From Siminovitchia fortis (GTDB lineage: Bacteria; Bacillota; Bacilli; Bacillales; Bacillaceae_C), in assembly GCF_003605365.2 (NCBI RefSeq), contig NZ_QYTU02000005.1, forward strand, positions 55,043 through 119,042: a stretch of 64,000 nucleotides of DNA. Reading direction: 5' to 3'. Positions within the stretch are counted from its first letter, which is position 1; each line of letters starts with the position of its first letter. Shown here in pieces: positions 14,856-23,251 of this stretch. Made by a program: the position numbers and the translations under genes. The notes below the pieces were generated by a model, which worked only from the letters and a program-made list of their open reading frames with translations, made no database searches and was not told where the DNA came from.

Positions 14856-17800
14856 TTATTTTTTATATTTTTTCACCTTCACTTTTGCAGCTTTGCTTGT
14901 ATTTCCGGCTGCGTCTTTTGCTGTCACAGACAGCGTAGTTCCGGCTTTTTGCTTCTTGATTTTCACTTTGAACTTGCCTTTTGCATCGGCCTTTTTCTTC
15001 CCAAGCGTTTTTCCTTTATGTTTTACATAAACAACGGCATTCTTTTCTGTTTTACCGGAAACAAATTTGTCCCGATCCGTCACCTTGTTTACCTTAGGCA
15101 CCGTCGGAGGAGTTTTGTCCTTAACCGTCACTTTAACTGCCTTGCTTTCATTTCCTGCAGCATCTTTTGCTGTCACATAAAGAACAGTACCGGCTTTTTG
15201 TTTCTTAATCGCGACTTTAAAATTACCCTTCGCATCAGCTTTTTTCTTCCCTATTGTCTTCCCTTTATGCTTCACGAAAACCATTGCACCGGATTCCGTT
15301 TTACCGGTCACAGCCTGATCCGAATCGCCGACCGACTTCACCTTCGGCTCTGCAGGCGGTGTTTTATCAATCACAACAATTTTGGCTGCTTTGCTCTCTT
15401 TTTTGGAAACACTCTTAGCAGTAATAGAAAGCTCCGTCCCGGCTTTTTGTTTCTTAATCTTTACTTTGAATTGGCCTTTGTTGTCGACTTTGGCCTCCCC
15501 AAGCAACTGTTTCTTTGCTTTAACAGCAACGGTCGTTCCTTTTTCCGCCTGGCCTGTCACAACTGTATCACCGTCACTTACCGGCTTTACTTTAGGGGTT
15601 TTAGGAACCGGTGTTTCCTGGACTGCAACCCTGATGGAAGCCACTCCGTCATTTGCCACCAATTGCAGGACTTTATTCGCTTGCTGCGGGCGAATCGGAA
15701 TTGAAAATGTCCCGTTTTTCTCCGCTGTCCCTTCTGCGATAAGAGTTTTACCATCCTTTAATTCAAGCTTCGTTCCACTTACTGCTTTCCCCGTGATTTT
15801 TGTATCATTGTCGCTTAAAGGATTGATAGCAAGTCCCAAGCCAACAGTATTGAAGGCGCTCCAGACATTCAGCCTGCCCCAGCCGGAAACTTCGTCGTAT
15901 CCCGGTTCTAAGACTCTGACCGGATAATCGTCGTCCACGTAATCCGGTTCACTCACAGGCTCCTCAACAGCAATATCGTCTGCTGTTTCGGTCAATATCC
16001 TTCTTACTTTTTCCGGTTCCAATTTCGGATTTTCAGACAGTAATAATCCTGCAGCAGCCGCAACATGAGGGGTTGCCATCGATGTACCGCTGAGATAAGT
16101 GACATTTCCGTTCGGAAGCAAGCTCGGAATGTCTGCCCCTGGAGCCACGAGATCAAGTCCTTCTCCGTAACTCGAAAAGTCGGAAACAATATCAAGCCTG
16201 TTAGATGCCCCCACGGCAATGGAATACTTGGAAGCAGCCGGGTAATCCAACATATCCACCCCATCATTCCCGCTGGCGGCGACGATGGTCACATTTTTAG
16301 ATGCAGCATACTTTAACTGTTCTTCTATTACCCTGCTATACGGCCCGCCGAGACTAAGGTTAATGACACGGGCCCCTTTGTCTACAGCGTACTTGATTCC
16401 CAAAGCAATTTTCTCAGTATCGCCGCTTCCGCTGGCATCAAGGACTTTTACAGGTAAAATTTTCGCGTTTGGATGGATACCCGTCATGGAATAATTATTA
16501 TCCACTCCTGCTGCAATGATTCCTGTAACGTGAGTTCCATGGCCTTCGTCATCGTATGCATCATCATCTCGGTTCGCAAAATCATACCCCGGAATAACTT
16601 TTTCTTCCAAGTCAGCTAGAGTATGATCAACTCCTGTATCCACGACTGCAATGACAACATTTCCGAGCTGTTTTTTCTTATAAGTTTCATAGAGTTTTTC
16701 AAATCGGATATCGGCGTTAGCCTTACCATGATCTTGCCCTGTATTTTTCAGGCTCCATTGCGAGCCGGACTGGACATCTGTAAAAGGTGGAACAGGTGGT
16801 TTATCGGAGGCATTTTTATGATATGTATACACAGGCTCCGCATACTCTACTTCCGGTAATTTCTCCAAATTTTTAGCTATTGTCTCCGGTTTTTCACCCG
16901 CGTCCAGAACATACATATTATTCAGGGAAGTGGCATTCCCCTTAACCGTTTTGATAGAAGTTGATTTCGCGATCCCTTTAGCCTTCTTTTGAAATTCAGA
17001 AGCGGCTTTTCCACTCTTTAATTTAACGATGACCCGGTCTGTATCCGATTGTGAAACAGCCATTCCATTTTCTTGTAAAATTGTAGAAATCTTTTTATCT
17101 ATCAACTTGTCAATGCCGATCTCTTTTGCGATTTTTTCAATTTCCGGCTTAAGCCAGCCGGGCACATTTTGGATGACAATCTCATACAGTTCATTGATCG
17201 CTTTCTGATCCTTTTCGGTCAAAGAATAGTCACTGCCATCCCCTTTTTCCGCCAGCTCACTGAAAATCGGCTTCAATTTGACCAAATCGTTATAAACTTG
17301 ATCTTTAGTCTTTTTGTCAAAAGTCATTTTGGCGACAAGGAAAGGCGCCACCTTATAGTACAGGGAAGTCAATTCTTGTCCCTTGTCCGTTTTTGACAGC
17401 AGTTCGTCTCTTACCAGCCGGAGTTCTTTTAAAATTTCCACACCCGCTTCCCGTTTATTTACACTTAATTCAACGGGACAAGCCTCCTCTGGCAAGTCGG
17501 CCGGGGACAACGTTTCTCCTTTATAGCCGATAGTATAATCGACTGCCTGCGGTTCTTCCATTTCACCTTCGTTTTCTTCTGTTTCTATCTCTTCAAAGGT
17601 GCCGTAATATTCCACTTTAATAAAATAAGCGCCTTTCCAGGCGTGCGGCATATGAATGACTGCAGATGCCCCTTCAGTGATTTCAGCTCTATAGTTATCA
17701 AACGTAAAATCCTGTTCAGCCCTGTTTTTATCAGGATAAACTGAAACATTTCCTTCAAAATCTCCGGAGACTTCTATTTCCATATGCGTATCTTGTTTAA

Positions 17801-18002
17801 TCTCCTCGTCCGTCGGCTCTATTTTATACCATCGAACTTCTCCAGGTTCACTGAAACTTCCATTCAGCGTCTCGCCTTTTTTAAGCCGAATCGCCTCATC
17901 TGCAGTTCCCGGACTGGCTTGCGGAGCAAGCGGCTGCACTACACTAAGAAACAGCATAATAGCTAGCAGAAATGCAGTGTACTTAATTTTCCCCTTTTTC
18001 AT
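14856..18002 (-). CDS. Secreted subtilisin-like serine protease (S8) with Ig-like repeats
   Basis: 1048 residues. A signal peptide (about 1-29, AFLLAIMLFLSVVQPLAPQA), a PPC-like beta domain about 40-120, a linker, and an I9-type inhibitor propeptide about 320-400. The S8 catalytic domain has Asp near 454 (AVVDTGVDH), His near 489 (GHGTHVTG) and Ser near 640 (GTSMATPHVAA). The C-terminus from about 780 has four Ig-like (Big) modules of about 80 residues; the last two share GKTxGKKKADAKG and KKQKAGT blocks. No LPXTG anchor is visible, so it is released or held by the lysine-rich repeats. Complete triad, so probably active; substrate unknown. Confidence 0.9.
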   Translation of the reverse strand: MKKGKIKYTAFLLAIMLFLSVVQPLAPQASPGTADEAIRLKKGETLNGSFSEPGEVRWYKIEPTDEEIKQDTHMEIEVSGDFEGNVSVYPDKNRAEQDFTFDNYRAEITEGASAVIHMPHAWKGAYFIKVEYYGTFEEIETEENEGEMEEPQAVDYTIGYKGETLSPADLPEEACPVELSVNKREAGVEILKELRLVRDELLSKTDKGQELTSLYYKVAPFLVAKMTFDKKTKDQVYNDLVKLKPIFSELAEKGDGSDYSLTEKDQKAINELYEIVIQNVPGWLKPEIEKIAKEIGIDKLIDKKISTILQENGMAVSQSDTDRVIVKLKSGKAASEFQKKAKGIAKSTSIKTVKGNATSLNNMYVLDAGEKPETIAKNLEKLPEVEYAEPVYTYHKNASDKPPVPPFTDVQSGSQWSLKNTGQDHGKANADIRFEKLYETYKKKQLGNVVIAVVDTGVDHTLADLEEKVIPGYDFANRDDDAYDDEGHGTHVTGIIAAGVDNNYSMTGIHPNAKILPVKVLDASGSGDTEKIALGIKYAVDKGARVINLSLGGPYSRVIEEQLKYAASKNVTIVAASGNDGVDMLDYPAASKYSIAVGASNRLDIVSDFSSYGEGLDLVAPGADIPSLLPNGNVTYLSGTSMATPHVAAAAGLLLSENPKLEPEKVRRILTETADDIAVEEPVSEPDYVDDDYPVRVLEPGYDEVSGWGRLNVWSAFNTVGLGLAINPLSDNDTKITGKAVSGTKLELKDGKTLIAEGTAEKNGTFSIPIRPQQANKVLQLVANDGVASIRVAVQETPVPKTPKVKPVSDGDTVVTGQAEKGTTVAVKAKKQLLGEAKVDNKGQFKVKIKKQKAGTELSITAKSVSKKESKAAKIVVIDKTPPAEPKVKSVGDSDQAVTGKTESGAMVFVKHKGKTIGKKKADAKGNFKVAIKKQKAGTVLYVTAKDAAGNESKAVKVTVKDKTPPTVPKVNKVTDRDKFVSGKTEKNAVVYVKHKGKTLGKKKADAKGKFKVKIKKQKAGTTLSVTAKDAAGNTSKAAKVKVKKYKK
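14868..15600 (-). repeat. In-gene tandem repeats encoding Ig-like modules
   Basis: Three to four units of about 245 bp within the subtilase 3' end. On the plus strand the words CCGGCTTTTTG(C/T)TTCTT and TTTTTCTTCCC recur at regular spacing near 14940-14990, 15190-15250 and 15440-15500. They are a likely site of recombination and length variation. Confidence 0.7.
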
Positions 18003-18175
18003 ACATTCACCCCATTAATTTAATATAATAGGATTATACGATAATTCAAGATTAATTAATAGCTACTTTGGAAATATTTTTTATCTATTGAAAAAACTCC
18101 CACCATGAAAGTAGCGCACAAAAAAAAAGAAACCCTTAATAATTCCGGATTTCTTAAGTAATTATATCTATCCAT

Positions 18176-18604
18176 TTAACCCTGTCTGATCAGGCGTTGT
18201 ATTTCTGTCTCCAAAACAAAGACCCGCTTGTTTAATGCAGCGTTTTGGTCATCCACATGTTGGGTGATTCGGTCGGTGTAGTCTCCAAGATGTTGAATAA
18301 TGCTTTTATGCAACTGTTCCTGTCCAGTTTTCAAATCTTTTACTTCCTTTTCTATAACACCCATTCGTTCATCGATGTTGTCGAAACGTTGCTCAAAGGC
18401 ATCCATTCGACGATCCATGTTATCAAGCCGCCGGCCAAAGTCGTCCATTCGGCGATCTACTTCATCAAACCGCTGGCCTAAACCTGCCATTTGGCGGTCC
18501 ATGCTATCTAAATGATGTTCAAAACTGCCAATTTGCTCTTTAATAGGTTCTATTTCTTCTTTGATGACTGTCCGGAGCGCTTTTATTAATTCTTCATTCA
18601 TCAT
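18176..18604 (-). CDS. Coiled-coil protein with 14-residue tandem repeats
   Basis: 142 residues, no signal or membrane segment. Residues 30-85 are successive 14-mers (RFDEVDRRMDDFGR, RLDNMDRRMDAFEQ, RFDNIDERMGVIEK), two heptads each, forming a long coiled coil; the ends are also helical. ATG 18604 has GGGGG 6 nt upstream. Similar short coiled-coil proteins are common in Bacilli without known role; function not assigned. It stands alone between the subtilase and the cdaR gene. Confidence 0.6.
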   Translation of the reverse strand: MMNEELIKALRTVIKEEIEPIKEQIGSFEHHLDSMDRQMAGLGQRFDEVDRRMDDFGRRLDNMDRRMDAFEQRFDNIDERMGVIEKEVKDLKTGQEQLHKSIIQHLGDYTDRITQHVDDQNAALNKRVFVLETEIQRLIRQG

Positions 18605-18687
18605 TTGATACCCCCGATAGTCCTTAACCCATTAAATTATATCACAATTCAAATGAGACCAGAGCTTAACCGATTTTTTATCACTTT

Positions 18688-19884
18688 TCAAAAGCTGCCG
18701 GCAGAATGATTTTTTCCTTTTTTCAACGCCACATACAAAACAAGACACTGTTCAAATGACTGCGTATCAATATGAAAAATCTCGCTGATTTTATTAAGGC
18801 GGTAGATGAGGGTGTTCCGGTGTACATACAGATTGCGGGCCGCCCGGCTGATGTTCATGCTGCTTTCACAGTATGCAATGAATGTTTTTACAAGCATATC
18901 CACCTCAGGATGCTTCCAGATGACATCGATATCATCAGCAAATGATTCCAGGAAGGAAAGATTGATTCCTTCCAGAAATATTTCGGGCAAAATTGTCCAA
19001 CTGTCAAACGAGTAAACCGCATCTTCCGGCTCTTTCTCCAATCCTACCATCAATGTTTTGTATGCCTGATCATAAGAACGCGAAGCGCCTTCGAAACCTT
19101 TGTAGCTTTTTCCGTGTGATATGGATACCTTGCAATGAAGATTTTGCTGTTCCATAAAGGATGTCAATTTTTCCGCCGCATATTCACAAAGGTTCTTTAA
19201 TTTCGGGAAGTCACAGGCCTTCATTTCCTTGATGACAATCCATTTATCCTGGGCAATGGGACAGACAATATCATCCATGTTATTCTGAAACAAATGGCAG
19301 ATGAGGTTATTCAGTTCAAGAAGCGACAGATTGGCAAATTGTTTGGCTTCCGTATGGGTCCTGACAAGCGACGGAAGATGGACCAGGATGCAGACCCTGG
19401 GCTCGTCAAATTGAACGCCGAGCAACTCACAATAGCTTTCAAGTTCTCTCTCATTCTCCCATTCTTTATAGTGAATCAGGTGCTGGGCAAACACTTCCGT
19501 CGTTTTCATTTGTACGAAGTAAGCTTCTGTGCGGAAATTTTCCTGAAGCATCATTTCCACATGATTCCGGACGAACTTGACATATTTTTTGACTTCCGAA
19601 GGCTCACCGATAATCCCGAGCACACCGATGACTTGATTGTTAAAACGAATGGGGACAGCCACTCCCGGCAGGACATTTTCAAGCGCTGCCGCTTCTTCTT
19701 TTGTAAAAGCAACCTCTCGTCCCTCTTTGATCACCTGGATGGACACGCGATGGAGGGTGCCGACACGTTCTTTGCGGTCGCATCCGATAATCAGGCCCTC
19801 GGCATTTGTAATACTCATGGAAACTCCCAATAAAGCTGAAGTTTGTTCTACAATGGATTGTGCAACTTGCTCAAGAACCTTCAC
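18688..19884 (-). CDS. cdaR: CdaR family sugar-diacid/hydroxy-acid transcriptional regulator
   Basis: 398 residues from GTG 19884 (GGAG 8 nt upstream; an in-frame ATG at 19905 lacks a ribosome site). The N-terminal sugar-diacid recognition domain runs about 5-130 (VEQTSALLGVSMSITNAEG..IIG), a GGDEF-like middle domain follows, and the C-terminal PucR-type HTH has SRAARNLYVHRNTLIYRLNKI. Family members activate glycerate, galactarate and glucarate genes. It is divergent from the FAD oxidoreductase at 20043, and the glycerate kinase and glcDF genes nearby are natural targets; that regulon is inference. Confidence 0.88.
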   Translation of the reverse strand: MKVLEQVAQSIVEQTSALLGVSMSITNAEGLIIGCDRKERVGTLHRVSIQVIKEGREVAFTKEEAAALENVLPGVAVPIRFNNQVIGVLGIIGEPSEVKKYVKFVRNHVEMMLQENFRTEAYFVQMKTTEVFAQHLIHYKEWENERELESYCELLGVQFDEPRVCILVHLPSLVRTHTEAKQFANLSLLELNNLICHLFQNNMDDIVCPIAQDKWIVIKEMKACDFPKLKNLCEYAAEKLTSFMEQQNLHCKVSISHGKSYKGFEGASRSYDQAYKTLMVGLEKEPEDAVYSFDSWTILPEIFLEGINLSFLESFADDIDVIWKHPEVDMLVKTFIAYCESSMNISRAARNLYVHRNTLIYRLNKISEIFHIDTQSFEQCLVLYVALKKGKNHSAGSF

Positions 19885-19936
19885 GCTCTTCACTCCAAAT
19901 AACATTAAGATTTCATTGCCTTTGATCGGATTATAT

Positions 19937-19976
19937 CAAATTTTCTGTGCATTCGTATTCCAAATTTTGTGCAATC
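19937..19976. promoter_or_regulatory. Direct repeats in the cdaR/FAD-oxidoreductase divergent region
   Basis: CAAATTTTCTGTGCATTC (19937-19954) and CAAATTTTGTGCAATC (19961-19976) are near-identical direct repeats 24 bp apart, just upstream of the promoter at 19983. They are a candidate activator site for the adjacent CdaR-type regulator. Confidence 0.45.
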
Positions 19977-19982
19977 TGATGA

Positions 19983-20010
19983 TTGATTCATAGGGGAAGT
20001 CATCTATAAT
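19983..20010 (+). promoter_or_regulatory. Sigma-A type promoter of the FAD oxidoreductase gene
   Basis: TTGATT, 16 bp, TATAAT; the start codon lies 33 nt further on. Confidence 0.6.
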
Positions 20011-20042
20011 TACAGTAAAAACCAGGCAGGGAGGGAACTTTT

Positions 20043-21200
20043 TTGAAGAATCATATCATTATTGTGGGCGGAGGCGTCATGGGCTCGAGCACCGCTTACC
20101 ATCTCCGGAAAATCGGCTTTGAAGGAAAAGTTACAGTTTTCGAGAAAGACCCGGTTTACGAATACTCCTCCACTCCGCGCAGTGCCGGGGGAATCAGGCA
20201 GCTTTTCACCACCGCCATCAATATAAAGCTGAGCCGATACAGCCTTCAGCAATATAAAAAATTTCCGCAAGACATGAAAATCAACGGCGACCCGGCAGAA
20301 ATCGACTTCAAACAGCGCGGCTACCTTTTTTTAGCCACAAAAGAAATGCTTCCTGCCATAAAAAAACAGAAAAAGCTGCAAAACGAAATGGGAGTCCCTT
20401 CACAGCTGCTCACCCCAAATGAATTGCTTTCCGTCATTCCAGAGCTGAATATCGAAGATTTGTCAGGCGGACTTTACTGCCCGGAAGACGGCTATTTGGA
20501 TCCTTATTCTGTCATGCAGGCATATAAGCATCAGGCAAGGGAAAGCGGCGTGGATTATATTTCAGAGGAAGTTGATACGATCCTATGTGAACAAGATCAA
20601 GTGAAAGGCGTCCGTACAAGAAACGGAAACCGCCACGATGCTGATATTGTCATCAACTGCGCAGGTGCGTGGGGACCTGAATTAAGTGAAAAAATCGGGC
20701 TTCCCATTCCTGTCGTCGCCCTAAAACGGCAGGTGTTCCTGTTTGATACATCCGTGCCTCTTCAAAAGCCGCTGCCCCTTACGGTTGATACAACAGGCGT
20801 CTATTTCCGCCATGAGGGCGACCGGGTCATCACCGGCTTTTCTGAAAAAGTAAAACCGGGCTATGACTTCAGTTGGAAGCGCTCTTATTTCGATGAGCTA
20901 TGGCCGATCCTGGCTCATAGAGTACCCAATTTTGAAAGCTTGAAGCTGGAATCGGGCTGGGCCGGATTGTATGATCACAATACGAAAGACCAAAATGCAA
21001 TCATCGGAGGACATCCGAAAATGAAAGGCTATTACATGGCGCTCGGATTCAGCGGGCACGGAATGCAGCAGGCTCCCGGGGTCGGACTGGGATTAGCGGA
21101 GTTGATCGTCAAAGGCCAATATGAAACACTCGATTTGACACCACTCCGATTTGAGCGGTTTGCCGAAAATGACCTCGTGCTCGAGCAGGCAATTGTGTAA
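20043..21200 (+). CDS. FAD-dependent oxidoreductase (DAO/glycine oxidase family)
   Basis: 385 residues. The dinucleotide fold IIIVGGGVMGSSTAYHL at the N-terminus, a long DAO-type middle, and the C-terminal FAD motif GLYDHNTKDQNAIIGG...GFSGHGMQQAPGVG. Family members oxidise D-amino acids, sarcosine, glycine or dimethylglycine, giving the imino acid and reduced FAD; this one resembles the FOXRED1/sarcosine-oxidase-beta branch. Start TTG 20043 follows GGGAGGGA. Its neighbours are a CdaR regulator and glycolate oxidase, suggesting an amino-acid or hydroxy-acid substrate yielding glyoxylate; substrate not determined. Confidence 0.85.
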   Translation: MKNHIIIVGGGVMGSSTAYHLRKIGFEGKVTVFEKDPVYEYSSTPRSAGGIRQLFTTAINIKLSRYSLQQYKKFPQDMKINGDPAEIDFKQRGYLFLATKEMLPAIKKQKKLQNEMGVPSQLLTPNELLSVIPELNIEDLSGGLYCPEDGYLDPYSVMQAYKHQARESGVDYISEEVDTILCEQDQVKGVRTRNGNRHDADIVINCAGAWGPELSEKIGLPIPVVALKRQVFLFDTSVPLQKPLPLTVDTTGVYFRHEGDRVITGFSEKVKPGYDFSWKRSYFDELWPILAHRVPNFESLKLESGWAGLYDHNTKDQNAIIGGHPKMKGYYMALGFSGHGMQQAPGVGLGLAELIVKGQYETLDLTPLRFERFAENDLVLEQAIV

Positions 21201-21237
21201 TTAAGATGACGGCTCAACACTTTGCACACAAAATAAA

Positions 21238-21831
21238 CTATTCATTCTTGAGATGCGGAATGTTTTTCATGATATCTGCCATGGTAAAGGAAATACAAGG
21301 GATTTTAGGGGAAGTGACTTGTTCGTCTTCCAGGAAAATATTAATGGGCTCATACCGGTCATCTTGCAGCACATATTGTTCCAAGGTACCTGTTTTTGGT
21401 TCGACAATCCAATATTCGGGAATATGGTAGGCGGCATAGGTTTTTAATTTATCAATCTTGTCCCTTTTAATTGTGGAAGGAGATAGAATTTCAACTACAA
21501 GATCCGGGGGACCTTCAATACCGCGGTTGCTAATAATATCTATGCGTTGGCGCTGGACCAATACCAAGTCTGGCTGCCGTACTTCGTCAGGTGCTAAGAT
21601 AACATCAAGCGGTGCGTTTAAAATAATGTAATCAGATTCACAGCTTCTTGCAATCGCCTTTTGCATTTCAAAACTAATCATTTGATGGGTGACGGAAGGG
21701 CCGGGGCTCATTAACACCAATTGTCCGGCTGCCAATTCATAGCGATTGCCATCATCAATGGATGCATAATCATCATAGGTAAGATTACTTTCTTTCAGCA
21801 AATCCGATCCTGATTTTTTTCTGTTCATCAT
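21238..21831 (-). CDS. Uma2 family restriction-like endonuclease (DUF820)
   Basis: 197 residues. Family words are visible: YDDYASIDDGNRYELAAGQLV at the N-terminus, the acidic pair QPDLVLV and PPDLVVEILSPST, then YWIVEP, which form the PD-(D/E)xK-like core. Biological role is unclear for the family, although it is nuclease-like. ATG 21831 with GAGGAGGAATC upstream; an upstream in-frame start at 21864 lacks this. It is a lone gene placed between the FAD oxidoreductase and glcF, both of which read toward or past it, so it is probably an independent insertion. Confidence 0.82.
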   Translation of the reverse strand: MMNRKKSGSDLLKESNLTYDDYASIDDGNRYELAAGQLVLMSPGPSVTHQMISFEMQKAIARSCESDYIILNAPLDVILAPDEVRQPDLVLVQRQRIDIISNRGIEGPPDLVVEILSPSTIKRDKIDKLKTYAAYHIPEYWIVEPKTGTLEQYVLQDDRYEPINIFLEDEQVTSPKIPCISFTMADIMKNIPHLKNE

Positions 21832-21887
21832 GATTCCTCCTCTCCTTTGAGGATAGTATACCATTTTTAGAATATTTTACGAACTTA

Positions 21888-21912
21888 AACCCGGCATCAT
21901 AGATGCCGGGTT
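21888..21912. terminator. Terminator after glcF
   Basis: ACCCGGCATC-TAT-GATGCCGGGT; T-run stronger on the plus strand than on the minus strand, so efficiency for glcF is uncertain. Confidence 0.6.
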
Positions 21913-21919
21913 TTGGTTA

Positions 21920-23251
21920 TTATTGGATATCGCAGGCTTCCGCCAATACTTCCACAATATGAAGAGCTTGTGTCTGTTCCAGGCCGCTTCTTTCCACACC
22001 CAGTTTCATTTGCAGCAAGCAGCCGGGGTTTGTCGTGACAATCGTTTGTGCACGGGTTTCTTTTGCCTTCACCATCTTGTCATCCAATATTTTCATGGAT
22101 TCCTCGAAATGGATGAGGTTATAAATCCCCCCAGATGCGCAGCAGCGGTCACTTCCTTCCATTTCCGAAAAAGTGGCTCCCGGAACTGATCGGAGCAATT
22201 CCCTGGGCTGCTCATATACTCCCTGTACATTCCTTAAATGGCAGGAATCCTGGTAAGTGATGACACCATCCCAATCTTTTTTGAATGGCAGCGGACCTAG
22301 TTCAACAAGGACTTCCGTTATATCTCTTGTTTTTTCTACAAAAGCCTGCGCACGTGCACGCCACTCAACGTCCTCCTTGAATAAGTGGCCATACTCACGA
22401 AGTATTGCTCCGCAGCCGCCGGCATTATTGATAAAATAGTCGGCTCCGGATGATTCAAAAGCCTCGATATTCGCTTTTGCCAGCTTTCTCGCTTCTTCCA
22501 TGCTTCCTTGATGGGCGTGAAGCGCTCCGCAGCAATTTTGTCCTTTTGGAATAAACACTTCGCATCCGACGCTTTGGAGCAACTCGATCGTCAACCGGTT
22601 AACCTTGGACATCATCGCATCCATGATGCAGCCGGGGAAAAAGGCCACAGTCATTTTTTTAGAACCGCTGGAAGGAAAGACATCCCCGAATTTATAGCGC
22701 TTCGAAGGAGACTCCACAAGAGGAAGGATTTTCTCGAATTGTCCCATCGGTTCGGAAACTTTATTGACAATCTTCAGCTTATGGGCGAGCTTGTTTACGC
22801 CTGTTTTTTGATAAAGCCATGTCGCGTTGCCCAGGAAGCGAAGCCGATTCTGATGCGGAAAAACATTGTTGAGCACTTGATCCCGTATTTTCATTCCCGC
22901 AGTCCGCTTTTTCTGCTCCTCTTTTTGCTGTAAAGTAATGACCTCTTTGGCCGCCTCGTAGATTTGACCGTACGGAACGTTGACCGGGCAGGCCACCTCG
23001 CATGCACGGCAGCCGAGACACAGATCGATCGGTTCGGCGAGATCCTGCTGCAAATCTATTTTTCCTTCTGCGGCCATTTTTACAAGATTGATCCGGCCGC
23101 GGGGAGACTGTGCTTCATTGCCCATCGATTCGTACGTCGGACATGCAGGTAAGCAGTATCCGCACTGGACGCACATATTCGCAGCTTCATAGGAAAGGTC
23201 GTGGAGCAATGAAGCATATTTATGATCTTGATTGTAACCGGACTTGCTCAT
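21920..23251 (-). CDS. glcF: Glycolate oxidase iron-sulfur subunit (GlcF)
   Basis: 443 residues. Two 4Fe-4S ferredoxin clusters: CVQCGYCLPACPTY near residue 32 and CLGCRACEVACPVNV near 82, followed by two CCG domains (PGCIMDAM...NCCGALHAHQG near 210-250; QDSCHLRN...CCASGGIYN near 325-375) typical of heterodisulfide-reductase-like subunits. It passes electrons from the flavin subunit GlcD to the quinone pool at the membrane. It overlaps glcD by 4 nt (ATGA). Full length; no missing cysteines seen. Confidence 0.93.
   Translation of the reverse strand: MSKSGYNQDHKYASLLHDLSYEAANMCVQCGYCLPACPTYESMGNEAQSPRGRINLVKMAAEGKIDLQQDLAEPIDLCLGCRACEVACPVNVPYGQIYEAAKEVITLQQKEEQKKRTAGMKIRDQVLNNVFPHQNRLRFLGNATWLYQKTGVNKLAHKLKIVNKVSEPMGQFEKILPLVESPSKRYKFGDVFPSSGSKKMTVAFFPGCIMDAMMSKVNRLTIELLQSVGCEVFIPKGQNCCGALHAHQGSMEEARKLAKANIEAFESSGADYFINNAGGCGAILREYGHLFKEDVEWRARAQAFVEKTRDITEVLVELGPLPFKKDWDGVITYQDSCHLRNVQGVYEQPRELLRSVPGATFSEMEGSDRCCASGGIYNLIHFEESMKILDDKMVKAKETRAQTIVTTNPGCLLQMKLGVERSGLEQTQALHIVEVLAEACDIQ

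Noticed and set aside
14949..15704. 251-codon plus-strand open frame
   Set aside because: It is antisense to the repeated C-terminal domains of the subtilase; no ribosome site, and its repeats mirror the coding repeats.
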